From: Lentzea albida
GTDB taxonomy: Bacteria; Actinomycetota; Actinomycetes; Mycobacteriales; Pseudonocardiaceae
Direction: 5' to 3'
NCBI RefSeq assembly: GCF_900111005.1
Contig: NZ_FOFV01000020.1
Coordinates: 1 to 64,000, forward strand
DNA length: 64,000 bases
Below, piece by piece: positions 44,121 to 54,491 of the stretch; the first letter of the stretch is position 1; each line of letters begins with the position of its first letter. A program made the translations under genes and the position numbers. Below the pieces are notes generated by a model, which saw only the letters and a list, made by a program, of their open reading frames with translations, was not told the DNA's origin and searched no databases.

Positions 44121-45023
44121 GTGACCACGCTGCAGATCGCTGACGAAGTTGCCGCCGCCCTGGCCGAGAACCGGCCGGTCGTCGCTCTCGAGAGCACCAT
44201 CCTGTCCCACGGCCTGCCCGCGCCGCGCAACCTGACCGTCGCCGCGCGCCTCGAGAAGGTGGTGCGGGAGGCCGGTGCCGTTCCCGCCACGATCGCCGTG
44301 CTCGACGGTGTGCCGCACATCGGGCTCTCCTCGGCCCAGCTCGACCGCGTCTGCACCTCCGGCGACCTCGTGAAGCTGTCGTTGCGCGACCTCGGGGCCG
44401 CGTACGCGCTGGGTCGCAGCGGCGCGACGACCGTGGCGTCGACCACGGCGCTCGCCCACCAGGCGGGCATCCGGGTGTTCGCGACCGGTGGTCTCGGAGG
44501 GGTGCACCGCGGGGCGCGCGAGACGTGGGACGTGTCCGCCGACCTCGACGTCGTGGCGACGACGCCGGTGCTGATCGTCTGCTCGGGCGTGAAGTCGATC
44601 CTCGACATGGGCGCGACGCTGGAGGTCCTCGAGACCCGGTCGGTGCCGGTCGTGGGCTACCAGACGTCCCGCTTCCCGGCCTTCTACCGCCGCGAGTCGG
44701 AGTTCGACGTGCCGTGGCGCGTGGAGAACCCGGCCGAGGCCGCCGCCGTGTTCGCGGCCGGTGGTCGCGGCATGCTGCTGGTGAACCCGATCCCCGCCGC
44801 GTTCGAGATGGACGCGGGCCTGCACGACCGGCTGCTCGCCGAGGGCCTGCAGAAGCTGGTCGACCAGGACGTGCGCGGCAAGGACGTCAGCCCCGTCCTG
44901 CTCGAGCACTTCCACACCGCGAGTGAGGGCGTCAGCCTCGACGCCAACGAGGAACTGGTCGTCAACAACGCCTCCGTGGCCGCCGCCACCGCAGTCGCGC
45001 TCTCCGGTGAGCTGGCCCGATGA
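44121..45023 (+). CDS. psuG: Pseudouridine-5'-phosphate glycosidase
   Basis: A 300-residue enzyme that cleaves the C-glycosidic bond of pseudouridine 5'-phosphate into uracil and ribose 5-phosphate. The family motifs are ALESTILSHGLP (Glu24 region), GVHRGA, and the Schiff-base lysine in SGVKSILD (Lys158), with NPIP near residue 233. The partner kinase gene overlaps its end by 4 bases (ATGA), so the two form the pseudouridine salvage operon. GTG start; no obvious Shine-Dalgarno sequence. Confidence 0.95.
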   Translation: MTTLQIADEVAAALAENRPVVALESTILSHGLPAPRNLTVAARLEKVVREAGAVPATIAVLDGVPHIGLSSAQLDRVCTSGDLVKLSLRDLGAAYALGRSGATTVASTTALAHQAGIRVFATGGLGGVHRGARETWDVSADLDVVATTPVLIVCSGVKSILDMGATLEVLETRSVPVVGYQTSRFPAFYRRESEFDVPWRVENPAEAAAVFAAGGRGMLLVNPIPAAFEMDAGLHDRLLAEGLQKLVDQDVRGKDVSPVLLEHFHTASEGVSLDANEELVVNNASVAAATAVALSGELAR

Positions 45024-45898
45024 GGCCTGTGGTCGTCGTCGGGGACGCGGGCCTCGACGTGGTGGCCCGCCACTCCGGCCCCATCGCCCACGGCGGTGAC
45101 GTGCGCGCGAAGGTCACCATCGAGCCGGGCGGCGCCGGCGCGAACACGGCCGTGTGGCTGGCCGCGTGCGGTGCGTCCCCGGTCCTGGTCGCCCGCGTGG
45201 GCGCCGACTCGGCGGGCCGCCAGGTGCACGCCGAACTGACCTCCGCGGGCGTGCAGTGCGCGTTCGCGGTCGACCCCGACCTCGCGACCTGCTGCGTCGT
45301 GGTGCTCGTGGACGACGACGGCCAGCGCTCGATGCTCCCCGACCGGGGCGCCAACGCCCGCTTCTCCCCCGCCGACCTCGACCCCGGCCTGCTCGCGGGC
45401 ACCGGCGGCCACCTGCACCTGTCCGGTTACGTGCTGCTCGACGCGACTTCGCGTCCCGCGGGTCTCGCCGTGCTGCGGGCGGCCCACGAGGCGGGCTGGA
45501 CGACGTCCGTGGACCCCCAGGCGGCCGTGCTGATCCACTCGGCCGAGGCGTTCCTGGAGGACGTGCGCGGTGTCGACTTCCTGCTGCCCAACGCCGACGA
45601 GCTGCTCGCGTTGACGGGCTCCTCCGAACCGGCCTCGGCGAAGTCGCTGCTGTCGCACGTCGGTGTCGTGGTGGTGACGTCGGGACCCGACGGCGCGACG
45701 TGGGTGGACGAGGACGAGCTCATCTCGGTCCCCGCTGAAGTCACCGAGTGCGTCGACTCAACGGGCGCGGGCGACGCCTTCGACGCGGGTTTCCTCGCGG
45801 CGTGGCTGGACGGCGCGTCCAAGCGCGACGCGCTCCTCGGCGGCGTGCGGGCGGGCTCGCGCGCGGTCGGCGTCGTCGGAGCGCAACCGCCGCGATAG
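45020..45898 (+). CDS. psuK: PfkB-family kinase, probable pseudouridine kinase
   Basis: A 292-residue ribokinase-like kinase with the N-terminal GDAGLDVVARH, GGAGANTAVWLA (sugar-binding glycines), and the C-terminal STGAGDAFDAGF motif with the catalytic Asp. It is translationally coupled to psuG, so pseudouridine is the likely substrate: phosphorylate pseudouridine, then PsuG splits the product. Another sugar or nucleoside cannot be excluded from the sequence alone. Confidence 0.88.
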   Translation: MRPVVVVGDAGLDVVARHSGPIAHGGDVRAKVTIEPGGAGANTAVWLAACGASPVLVARVGADSAGRQVHAELTSAGVQCAFAVDPDLATCCVVVLVDDDGQRSMLPDRGANARFSPADLDPGLLAGTGGHLHLSGYVLLDATSRPAGLAVLRAAHEAGWTTSVDPQAAVLIHSAEAFLEDVRGVDFLLPNADELLALTGSSEPASAKSLLSHVGVVVVTSGPDGATWVDEDELISVPAEVTECVDSTGAGDAFDAGFLAAWLDGASKRDALLGGVRAGSRAVGVVGAQPPR

Positions 45899-45907
45899 GC
45901 GGAAGGG

Positions 45908-46222
45908 CTAGCCGTCGATGACGGTCGTGCTCTTCTGCGTGATGGCGCGGCGCTCGACCTCGTAGCGGTTCGCCTTCTCGGTCTTGCGCGGCGGCCGGTC
46001 GTTCGCGATCAGCACGGCCATCCACGGCAGCGGGACCGACAGGACGATGAAGAACAGGGCGAGCCACCAGGTGTGCGCGAACAGAGCCGCGAGGATGAGG
46101 CACGGGAAGCGCAGACTCATCATGATCGCGTACTTCTTGCGCCGGGCGGCGTGCTGTTCTTCGTAGGACGGGGCCGCCTCGGTGATCAACACCGGGGTGT
46201 CGTTCCGGTCGGGACTGCTCAC
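45908..46222 (-). CDS. DUF3099 family membrane protein
   Basis: A 104-residue protein with two adjacent transmembrane helices (about 36-76: LRFPCLILAALFAHTWWLAL and FFIVLSVPLPWMAVLIA), matching the actinobacterial DUF3099 family (Rv2709 position). Short cytosolic ends carry conserved ITEAAPSYEEQ before and RRAITQKSTTVID after the helices. Function unknown. GTG start with GGAGGTGG upstream; converges on psuK with a 9-base gap. Confidence 0.88.
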   Translation of the reverse strand: MSSPDRNDTPVLITEAAPSYEEQHAARRKKYAIMMSLRFPCLILAALFAHTWWLALFFIVLSVPLPWMAVLIANDRPPRKTEKANRYEVERRAITQKSTTVIDG

Positions 46223-46299
46223 GACACCACCTCCAGGTGTTCCATGGTCCCACGTCCGAGTGAGGGCGGGGACAGCCGGTCGGCGGTTAACATCCGCGA

Positions 46300-47784
46300 G
46301 TGGTCGCCCTTGATCGGCTCGTGGACGTGCTCGGCAGCCTGGGCACGCATCTGGCCTGCGCACCGAGGGGCCGCGACGCCGAACTCCGCGGTGTCGCCCT
46401 GCACGACCCGGCGGAGAACACCCCGGCGGCCGCGGGCGACGTGCTCCTCGGTCTGGGCACGCCCTCGGTCGCCGCGGCCGCGCGCCTGGTGTCGTCCACC
46501 GCGGCCTCCGCCGTCGTCCTGCACGGCAGGCCGCCGCTCGACGAACGGGTGGTCGCCGCGGCCAAGAAGTCCGGCGCGGCCGTGCTGCTCGTCGACCCGT
46601 CGGTGCCGTGGAGCCAGCTCGCGAACGTCACGCAGACGCTGGTCAACGGCGGTACGCGCACGGGCGACCTGTTCGGGCTGGCCGACGTCATCGCGGGTGT
46701 GGTCGGCGGGCCGGTGACGATCGAGGACCAGCAGTCCCGCGTGCTCGCCTACTCCTACCGGCAGGAGGACGTCGACCCCGTCCGCGTGCAGACCATCCTC
46801 GGGCGGCGGGTGCCGGAGGAAGCGCGGCGGGCGCTGGACGAGTTCGGGGTGTTCACGCACCTCGCGTCGTCGGACGAACCGATCTTCGTGCCCAAGCTGA
46901 CCCCTCAGCTGGGCAACCGGCTCGTCGCCGCCGTGCGCGCCGGCCGCGAGCTGCTCGGATCGGTGTGGGTCGAGGTGACCGGGCCGGTGGACCCGGCCCG
47001 CAGCGCCGCGTTGGTCGACGGCGCGCGCACGGCGGCGTTGCACCTGCTGCGGTCGCGGGCGTCGACCGACCTCGAACGCCAGGCCGAGGCGGATCTGGTG
47101 ATCAGGCTGCTGGAGCACCCGGAGTCCGCCGACGTCGCCCGCCTCGGGTTGCCGTCGGCCGACCTGCGGGTGATCGCGGTGCAGGCCCACGCGGGTGAGG
47201 GCGAGCACGGCGCCGCGGTCCTCGCGTTCCAGCGCGCCACGGCCGGCTTCGGCTGGTCGCGGCCGGGGCGGAGCGCGTTGTTCGGCAACGTCCTCTACAC
47301 CGTCATCCCCGCCGCCGACGACGCCGTCGCGTGGGTGCGGTCGCTGGTGCGCGAACTGCCCGCCGAGGCGGAGGTGGTGGCGGGCATCGGCGGACCGGCC
47401 GAGGCGGCGCAGCTGCCGACGTCACGGCAGGAGGCCGACGAATGCCTCGCGCTCTCCACGGGTGTACCGGTTGTATACGACGACGCGTGGGCGCAGGTGC
47501 TGCTCCACCGGCTCGCCGCCGTCGCGGACGCGGGACGCCTCCCGACCCGTGGCCCGATATCCAATATATTGCGCTACGACGCCGAGTACGGGACGCAGTA
47601 CGCGACGACGTTGAGGGCGTGGCTCGCGGCCCAGGGTGACGTGCGGGCGGCGGCGAAGGAGCTCAACGTGCACCCGAACACGCTGCGGTACCGGATGCAG
47701 AAGATGGCCGAGGTGACCCCGCTCCCCCTCGACGACCCGGACCAGCGGCTCGCGATGGCCATCGCCCTCCGCGTCACGCGATGA
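46300..47784 (+). CDS. PucR-family transcriptional regulator
   Basis: A 494-residue regulator. The N-terminal domain (about 1-140) resembles the PucR sensory domain (GDVLLGLGTP, SAVVLHGRPPLDERV). A GGDEF-like CdaR domain lies in the middle. A C-terminal PucR helix-turn-helix follows (DVRAAAKELNVHPNTLRYRMQKM, split here as ELNVHPNTLRYRMQKM near 460-475). Family members usually activate purine or related metabolite genes. The adjacent pseudouridine salvage genes are a tempting but unproven target. GTG start with TAACAT 6 bases upstream and no ribosome-binding site, suggesting a leaderless mRNA. Confidence 0.9.
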   Translation: MVALDRLVDVLGSLGTHLACAPRGRDAELRGVALHDPAENTPAAAGDVLLGLGTPSVAAAARLVSSTAASAVVLHGRPPLDERVVAAAKKSGAAVLLVDPSVPWSQLANVTQTLVNGGTRTGDLFGLADVIAGVVGGPVTIEDQQSRVLAYSYRQEDVDPVRVQTILGRRVPEEARRALDEFGVFTHLASSDEPIFVPKLTPQLGNRLVAAVRAGRELLGSVWVEVTGPVDPARSAALVDGARTAALHLLRSRASTDLERQAEADLVIRLLEHPESADVARLGLPSADLRVIAVQAHAGEGEHGAAVLAFQRATAGFGWSRPGRSALFGNVLYTVIPAADDAVAWVRSLVRELPAEAEVVAGIGGPAEAAQLPTSRQEADECLALSTGVPVVYDDAWAQVLLHRLAAVADAGRLPTRGPISNILRYDAEYGTQYATTLRAWLAAQGDVRAAAKELNVHPNTLRYRMQKMAEVTPLPLDDPDQRLAMAIALRVTR

Positions 47785-47794
47785 ACCCGGGGGC

Positions 47795-49282
47795 GTGAAA
47801 GCATCTCCTCCCGTGCACCCCGATCTTTCTGCAGACCTGTGCGCCCGTCTGCGCGAGGCCTTCCTGAACACCGGTTACACCGCTGACGGCGTCGTCGACG
47901 CCCTCGGCCCCCAGGCCCACGCCGCACTCGGCCGCGGCGAGCCGGAGCCCGCGCGCCGCGCCAGCGAGGACGCCGGGTCGCTCGGCACGCTGATCCGCCT
48001 GTTCCTGCTCGGCGACGAGGAGCCGGAGAAGGACGTCCGCGCCGCGCTGGCGGGCGTCGACGTCGACGACGCCGTCAAGAACGAGATCGTCGCCGCCGGC
48101 CGGACCTCGGGGGACTTCCGGGCCGGGCTCGACGTCAGGCCGTACGAGGACAACTGGTGGGTCATCGCCGACCTCGACTCCGACGTGCGCGGCGGCGCCG
48201 TCCCCGAGGACCACGTGCTCGGCGTCGGCCACGCGTCCATCAGCCTCGCCCGCGCGACGAAGCGCACCCCGGTCGGCACGCTGCTCGACCTCGGCACCGG
48301 GTGCGGCGTGCAGGCGCTGCACGCCAGCACGCACGCCGAGCGCATCACCGCGACCGACCTGTCCGAGCGCGCGCTGAAGCTCGCCCAGGGCACGTTCCGC
48401 ATCAACGAGCTCGACGTCGAGACGCTGCAGGGCGAGTGGTTCGGCCCGGTCCGCAACCGGCGGTTCGACCAGGTCGTGTGCAACCCGCCGTTCGTCGTCG
48501 GCCCGCCGCGCGTCGACTTCGTCTACCGCGACTCCGGCCTCGGTGGTGACGACGCGTCGGCGCTGGTCATCCGGCAGCTGCCCGCGTTCCTCAACGAGGG
48601 CGGCGTCGGTCAGCTGCTCGCGTCCTGGGTGCACCGCAGGGGCGAGGACTGGGAGGAGCGTGTCTCCAGCTGGCTGCCCAGGGGCGGCATCGACGCGTGG
48701 TTCGTGCAGCGCGACATCGCCGAGCCCGCCCTGTACGTCGGCACGTGGCTCAAGGACGCGGGCGTCGACCCGCGCAGCCCCGAGGGCCGCCAGAAGGCCG
48801 CGGCGTGGCTCGACTGGTTCGAGGAGAACGACGTCCAGGGCGTCGGCTTCGGTTACGTGACACTCCGTCGCACCGATGAGATGCACTCACAGGTCATCTG
48901 CGAAGACCTGCGCCACGCCTACGACGACCCGCTGGGCCCGGAGGCGGCGCGCTGGCTCGACAACGTCGCGTGGCTCCGCGCGAACCCCGACCTGCTCGGT
49001 CAGCGGTTCCGGGTCGCCGACACCGTGCTGCTCGAAGAGGTGTCCGAGCCGGGCGACGAGGGCTGGCGCAAGGTCGTCGCGCGCCTGCACCGCACGGACG
49101 GGCCCGGCTGGCAGCACGAGGTCGACGAGGCCACGGCGAAGCTCGTCGCGGGCTGCAACGGGGCGTTGCCGCTCGAGGACCTGCTCTCGCTGCTCGAGTT
49201 CGCTTACGGAGAAATCGACGCCGAAGCGGCCTTGCCGATCGTTCGTGATCTCATCCGGCACGGAATGTTGATTCCCGCGTGA
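47795..49282 (+). CDS. Putative N-methyltransferase (DUF7059/DUF7782 type)
   Basis: A 495-residue class I methyltransferase. The SAM motif is LLDLGTGCGVQALHA (about 168-182) and motif IV is VVCNPPF, the signature of enzymes methylating an amide or amino nitrogen (HemK, N6-adenine and RsmC types). It has an N-terminal helical domain and a long C-terminal region resembling the actinobacterial domain found only with this core. The target (rRNA, protein or DNA) is unknown. The start is unclear: GTG 47795 or GTG 47813 (VHPDLSADL). It overlaps the dtd gene by 4 bases (GTGA). Confidence 0.85.
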   Translation: MKASPPVHPDLSADLCARLREAFLNTGYTADGVVDALGPQAHAALGRGEPEPARRASEDAGSLGTLIRLFLLGDEEPEKDVRAALAGVDVDDAVKNEIVAAGRTSGDFRAGLDVRPYEDNWWVIADLDSDVRGGAVPEDHVLGVGHASISLARATKRTPVGTLLDLGTGCGVQALHASTHAERITATDLSERALKLAQGTFRINELDVETLQGEWFGPVRNRRFDQVVCNPPFVVGPPRVDFVYRDSGLGGDDASALVIRQLPAFLNEGGVGQLLASWVHRRGEDWEERVSSWLPRGGIDAWFVQRDIAEPALYVGTWLKDAGVDPRSPEGRQKAAAWLDWFEENDVQGVGFGYVTLRRTDEMHSQVICEDLRHAYDDPLGPEAARWLDNVAWLRANPDLLGQRFRVADTVLLEEVSEPGDEGWRKVVARLHRTDGPGWQHEVDEATAKLVAGCNGALPLEDLLSLLEFAYGEIDAEAALPIVRDLIRHGMLIPA

Positions 49283-49704
49283 AAGCGGTTGTGGCGCGCG
49301 TCACAGAGGCGAGTGTCGAAGTCGAGGGGAAGATCGTCGGCGCGATCGACGAGCCCGGATTGCTGGTCCTGCTCGGCGTCCACCACGACGACACCGACGA
49401 CCACGCCCGCAAAATGGCGCAGAAGCTGCACGGGCTGCGCATCCTCGACGACGAGCGGTCGTGCGAGTCGACCGGTGCTCCACTGCTGGTCGTCAGCCAG
49501 TTCACCCTGTACGGGGACACGCGGAAGGGTCGCCGTCCGTCCTGGACGGCGGCCGCCCGGCCCGAGCACGCTGAACCCTTGGTGAACGCCGTGGTGCGGG
49601 AACTACGCCAAAAGGGCGCGCGCGTCGAAACGGGACGTTTCCGGGCCGAGATGAAGGTGCGGAGCGTGAACGACGGCCCGTTCACGGTGATCGTGGAGCT
49701 CTGA
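49279..49704 (+). CDS. dtd: D-aminoacyl-tRNA deacylase
   Basis: A 141-residue DTD enzyme that removes D-amino acids (and glycine from tRNA-Ala) mischarged on tRNA, acting in quality control. The active-site motif SQFTLYGDTRKGRRPSW (about 75-91) is intact. The second motif reads NDGPFTVIVE where GPVT is usual: a conservative change, since the Gly-cisPro pair is kept. Length is normal. The GTG start overlaps the methyltransferase stop by 4 bases. Confidence 0.95.
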   Translation: MKAVVARVTEASVEVEGKIVGAIDEPGLLVLLGVHHDDTDDHARKMAQKLHGLRILDDERSCESTGAPLLVVSQFTLYGDTRKGRRPSWTAAARPEHAEPLVNAVVRELRQKGARVETGRFRAEMKVRSVNDGPFTVIVEL

Positions 49705-49742
49705 CTAAAGGGTTCTCAGGCAGTTCTCAGATTAGTCGCGCA

Positions 49743-49759
49743 ACCGCTGTGACAGCGGT
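49743..49759. promoter_or_regulatory. Inverted repeat upstream of sigB promoter
   Basis: ACCGCTG-TGA-CAGCGGT is a perfect palindromic arm pair lying 38 bases after dtd and 24 bases before the ECF-type -35 box. With a 3-base loop and no U tract, it may be either a weak terminator of dtd or a regulator-binding site for sigB. Confidence 0.45.
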
Positions 49760-49782
49760 GACGTCTTCAGGTCATGGAAGTC

Positions 49783-49809
49783 GGGAACGAATTCGGAATC
49801 GCGTTCGTT
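49783..49809 (+). promoter_or_regulatory. ECF-type promoter of sigB
   Basis: GGGAAC at 49783-49788 is followed after 17 bases by CGTT at 49806-49809. This matches the SigE/SigH-type consensus (GGGAAC / CGTT), and the M. tuberculosis sigB gene is known to be transcribed by such stress sigma factors. It would leave a leader of about 155 bases before the sigB ATG. Confidence 0.75.
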
Positions 49810-49972
49810 ACCCAGGTATCAGCCAGCTAGCGATGGGATCCCGAGCGGGCCCGCCGCAACCGGCAACCAGGGCGCAGCGCCGCGCCGCCTTGACCGCCAC
49901 GCGCGACTGATCGATCAGGAGCCACAGGCCTGACCGACAGCAGCGTCGCCCGCACCAGGGGGAGGGAGATCC

Positions 49973-50962
49973 ATGACCGTCACGAGGATCTCCGACCGTG
50001 AAGTCGGAGAGAACACGCCCACCGTCGTCGAGCACGAACTCGACGCCCAGGGTCCAGCAGCTGACCTCGTTCGAGTCTACCTGAACGGAATCGGCAAGAC
50101 CGCGCTCCTCACGGCCGAGGAGGAGGTGGAGCTCGCCAAGCGCATCGAGGCCGGTGTGTTCGCGCAGCACGTCATGGAGACGGCCAAGCGCCTCACCCCC
50201 ACCCGTCGCGAAGAGCTGGGGGCGCTCGTCCGCGACGGCCGCCGCGCCAAGGACCACCTGCTCAAGGCGAACCTGCGTCTCGTCGTCTCCCTGGCCAAGC
50301 GCTACACCGGCCGCGGCATGCCGCTGCTGGACCTGATCCAGGAGGGGAACCTGGGTCTGATCCGCGCGGTCGAGAAGTTCGACTACACCAAGGGCTTCAA
50401 GTTCTCGACGTACGCGACGTGGTGGATCCGCCAGGCGATCACCCGCGGCATGGCCGACCAGGGCCGCACCATCCGCCTCCCCGTCCACCTCGTCGAGCAG
50501 GTGAACAAGCTCGCGCGGATCAAGCGCGACCTGCACCAGACGCTCGGCCGCGAGGCGACGAACGAGGAACTGGCGAAGGAGGCCGGCCTCAACGTCGACA
50601 AGGTCGCCGACCTGCTCGACCACGCCCGTGACCCGGTATCGCTCGACATGCCGGTCGGCACGGAGGAGGACGCGCCCCTCGGTGACTTCATCGAGGACTC
50701 GGACGCCACCGACGCCGAGAGCGCCGTCATCTCCGGGCTGCTGCAGGACGACCTGCGCCGTGTGCTCGCCACGCTGGAGCCGCGCGAGCAGGCCGTGATC
50801 CGGCTGCGCTACGGCCTCGAGGACGGCCAGCCGCGCACGCTCGACCAGATCGGCAAGCGGTTCGGCCTCTCGCGCGAGCGGGTGCGCCAGATCGAGCGCG
50901 AGGTCATGTCGAAGCTCCGCCAGGGCGAGCGGGCGGCGAAGTTGCGGGCCTACGCCTCGTAA
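49973..50962 (+). CDS. sigB: RNA polymerase sigma factor SigB (group 2)
   Basis: A 329-residue principal-like sigma factor without the long N-terminal extension of SigA. The core is nearly identical: [54 protein letters not shown] and a region 4.2 helix-turn-helix ([19 protein letters not shown]). In actinobacteria SigB supports stress and stationary-phase transcription. The ATG is preceded by a GGGGGAGGGAG ribosome-binding site. The upstream ECF-type promoter suggests a sigma cascade. Confidence 0.96.
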   Translation: MTVTRISDREVGENTPTVVEHELDAQGPAADLVRVYLNGIGKTALLTAEEEVELAKRIEAGVFAQHVMETAKRLTPTRREELGALVRDGRRAKDHLLKANLRLVVSLAKRYTGRGMPLLDLIQEGNLGLIRAVEKFDYTKGFKFSTYATWWIRQAITRGMADQGRTIRLPVHLVEQVNKLARIKRDLHQTLGREATNEELAKEAGLNVDKVADLLDHARDPVSLDMPVGTEEDAPLGDFIEDSDATDAESAVISGLLQDDLRRVLATLEPREQAVIRLRYGLEDGQPRTLDQIGKRFGLSRERVRQIEREVMSKLRQGERAAKLRAYAS

Positions 50963-51076
50963 CTCACCCGTCCGGCAGTATTGACTTGTGACTCAACTCA
51001 CGGCACGGTCGGGCGTTACCAGAGCCACGCGTCGCCCGTCGTGAGCCGGGAGTCGCACGCGAAGGAAGGTCGGGAC

Positions 51077-51106
51077 GGCCGGGGGCCGCCCCGGCCTTCC
51101 GCGTTT
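51077..51106 (+). terminator. Probable terminator after sigB
   Basis: GGCCGGGG (51077-51084) pairs with CCCCGGCC (51089-51096) around a GCCG loop, followed by TTCCGCGTTTG. It lies about 115 bases after the sigB stop. Flanking GGAAGG/CCTTCC bases could extend the stem. The downstream T content is modest. Confidence 0.55.
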
Positions 51107-51202
51107 GTGGGGTACGGAACAGCGCGGTGGTCGGGGATCACATCGGAACGCCCGTTTGATGGCGGTACGGTTTTCTGATCCGAACTGCACACCGTTGGAG
51201 TT

Positions 51203-52867
<1,665 letters not shown>

Positions 52868-52895
52868 TTTCCTGGCGTTAGAACCTCTCACCCGG

Positions 52896-52945
52896 ACCCC
52901 CGGTCGAACGGTGCGCGTGTCCGCCACCGCCCGGCCGGGGGTTTC
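52896..52945. terminator. Bidirectional terminator between fumarase and hydrolase
   Basis: ACCCCCGG (52896-52903) pairs with CCGGGGGT (52935-52942), which is followed by TTCG. The enclosed bases can form a second small stem. It lies between convergent genes. Confidence 0.6.
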
Positions 52946-52972
52946 GCATGGTTCCGGGCGCTGGGGCGCCGA

Positions 52973-53779
52973 TCAGCGGGCCAGCAGCCAGTCGAGGCCG
53001 TCCGAGGCGTGGTCCAGGACCGAGATGTGGCCGTCGCCCGGTGTGATGCGCAGCTCCGCGCCGGGAATCCGCGAAGCCAGCCACCGGCTGTGCGACGGCG
53101 GGTTGATGCCGTCGCGGTCGCCGTGCAGCAGCAGGGTCGGCGCGGTGATGGCCGCCGGGTCGCAGCCCCACGGCGTGACGTAGGCGAGGTCGTCGTCGAC
53201 GAGCGGTCCGGGACCGTCCGGCAGCGCCGACCCGGCCACCTCGCCGAGCCACGACCACGGACCGCGCAACGTGGCCAGGTCCGCCTCGGAGAACTCGTGC
53301 TCGTACTCGACGCCGGACGCCTCGTAGCGCTCCTTCTCCTCGCGACCCGCGGCGGCCGCTCTCAGGGACCCCTCGGCGGAGGAGATCATGCCGCCGAACC
53401 AGTCCAGGCCCTCCGCGGTGAAGGGCGCCAGCGGTGCGACGGCCAGGACGGCGGTCACGCGGCCGGGCAGCAGGGCGGCGCACGCGAGGGCGTGTGGTGC
53501 GCCGCCGGAGTGCCCGGCCACCGCGAACCGCTCAATGCCGAACTCGGCGGCGATATGCGATATATCAGCCGCCGCCGTTCCGACAGGCCTGTCGCCCACG
53601 GGCGTGGACCCGCCGTAACCGGGTCTGTCGTAGGAGATCCAGCGCACGCCGGGACGGAACAGCGGTCTCGGCGGCTTTCCGAGGTTGGGCGTGCCGTGGC
53701 ACCAGAACACCGGCACACCCGTACCCACGTCGTATACACGCAGTACGCGGTCGCCATACGCGATGTCGACGGATTCCAC
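52973..53779 (-). CDS. Alpha/beta hydrolase
   Basis: A 268-residue hydrolase with the nucleophile elbow AGHSGGA, the oxyanion motif WCHGTPN, an acid in LLHGDRDGINP and the catalytic His in TPGDGHISV. The WISYDRPGYGGS segment is typical of the epoxide hydrolase/haloperoxidase-type branch. Substrate unknown. I placed the start at GTG 53779, ten bases after the upstream lipoprotein stop; an ATG upstream at 53833 would overlap that gene. It may form an operon with the lipoprotein. Confidence 0.85.
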   Translation of the reverse strand: MESVDIAYGDRVLRVYDVGTGVPVFWCHGTPNLGKPPRPLFRPGVRWISYDRPGYGGSTPVGDRPVGTAAADISHIAAEFGIERFAVAGHSGGAPHALACAALLPGRVTAVLAVAPLAPFTAEGLDWFGGMISSAEGSLRAAAAGREEKERYEASGVEYEHEFSEADLATLRGPWSWLGEVAGSALPDGPGPLVDDDLAYVTPWGCDPAAITAPTLLLHGDRDGINPPSHSRWLASRIPGAELRITPGDGHISVLDHASDGLDWLLAR

Positions 53780-53789
53780 GGGTGCGCTC

Positions 53790-54320
53790 TCAGCCGGTTT
53801 CTTCGCGGGATTCCAGCACGAGCCGGCGGTCACCGAGCGGCGCGTCCAGCCGAACGGTCAGCGGTACCTGGCGGACCTCCTGGGTGCACATGGTGCCGGG
53901 AGGCTGCTTGGTGATCGTGACCAGCGTGATCTGGACGACGTCGGCGGACTGGCCGGTGATCTCGGCGCGGGCCTCCTTGCACCCGCCGCCCACGCCGAAG
54001 ACCTCGACGTCGCGGCCGTCCCCGAAGACGTAGGCCTCGTCGCGGTAGGTGTCTGACAACGATGTCGTGTCGACCTTCTCCTTCGCCACGGGCGTGACGT
54101 TCGGAGGGATGACCGGCTTCTCCTCCGAGATCGAGACCGGGGGCTGGGCCGGGGCGGTCGGGTTCGCGCCCGACGAGCCGGGGGTGCCGCTCGAACCGGG
54201 CGCGGTCGTGGCGGTGGAGGAACCGCCCTGCGAACTGGAGCCGGGCGCGCCGGACTGCGTGCCGGAAGAACAGCCGGCGAGCACGACGGCGAGAGCAACG
54301 GCAGCGACGGCGTTTCTCAT
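53790..54320 (-). CDS. Putative secreted lipoprotein (paralogue 1)
   Basis: A 176-residue lipoprotein. The signal peptide ends in the lipobox LAGC (Cys17). A Ser/Gly/Pro/Thr-rich linker of about 60 residues follows, then a compact C-terminal domain of about 100 residues (FGDGRDVEVFGVGGGCKEA to LDAPLGDRRLVLES). Two Cys (GGGCKEA and TMCTQEV) probably form a disulfide. It is clearly related to the next lipoprotein. Not assigned to a named family. ATG 54320 has AGG upstream; ATG 54329 is an alternative. Confidence 0.82.
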   Translation of the reverse strand: MRNAVAAVALAVVLAGCSSGTQSGAPGSSSQGGSSTATTAPGSSGTPGSSGANPTAPAQPPVSISEEKPVIPPNVTPVAKEKVDTTSLSDTYRDEAYVFGDGRDVEVFGVGGGCKEARAEITGQSADVVQITLVTITKQPPGTMCTQEVRQVPLTVRLDAPLGDRRLVLESREETG

Positions 54321-54427
54321 GCGCACCATCCTCGCAAACCGGGACAAGAAGTCCCTGTGAAATGTCCTGCGACCTGTCCGGTCGAATATTTCGATGTCGC
54401 GGAGAAGAGGTCGAGGAGAAGAGATCG

Positions 54428-54475
54428 AAAAAAAAGGGGGGATGCCCGGCCGGCGGGGCAGGTGCCGGCCGGGCA
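54428..54475 (-). terminator. Intrinsic terminator after lipoprotein 2
   Basis: On the minus strand a 12-bp stem (TGCCCGGCCGGC with its complement, 54443-54475) is followed by C6 and then T8 (complement of the A run at 54428-54435). This is a textbook rho-independent terminator. It lies beyond the second lipoprotein gene (stop at 54492), separating it from paralogue 1. Confidence 0.9.
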
Positions 54476-54491
54476 CCGCGGGGAGGGAGGT

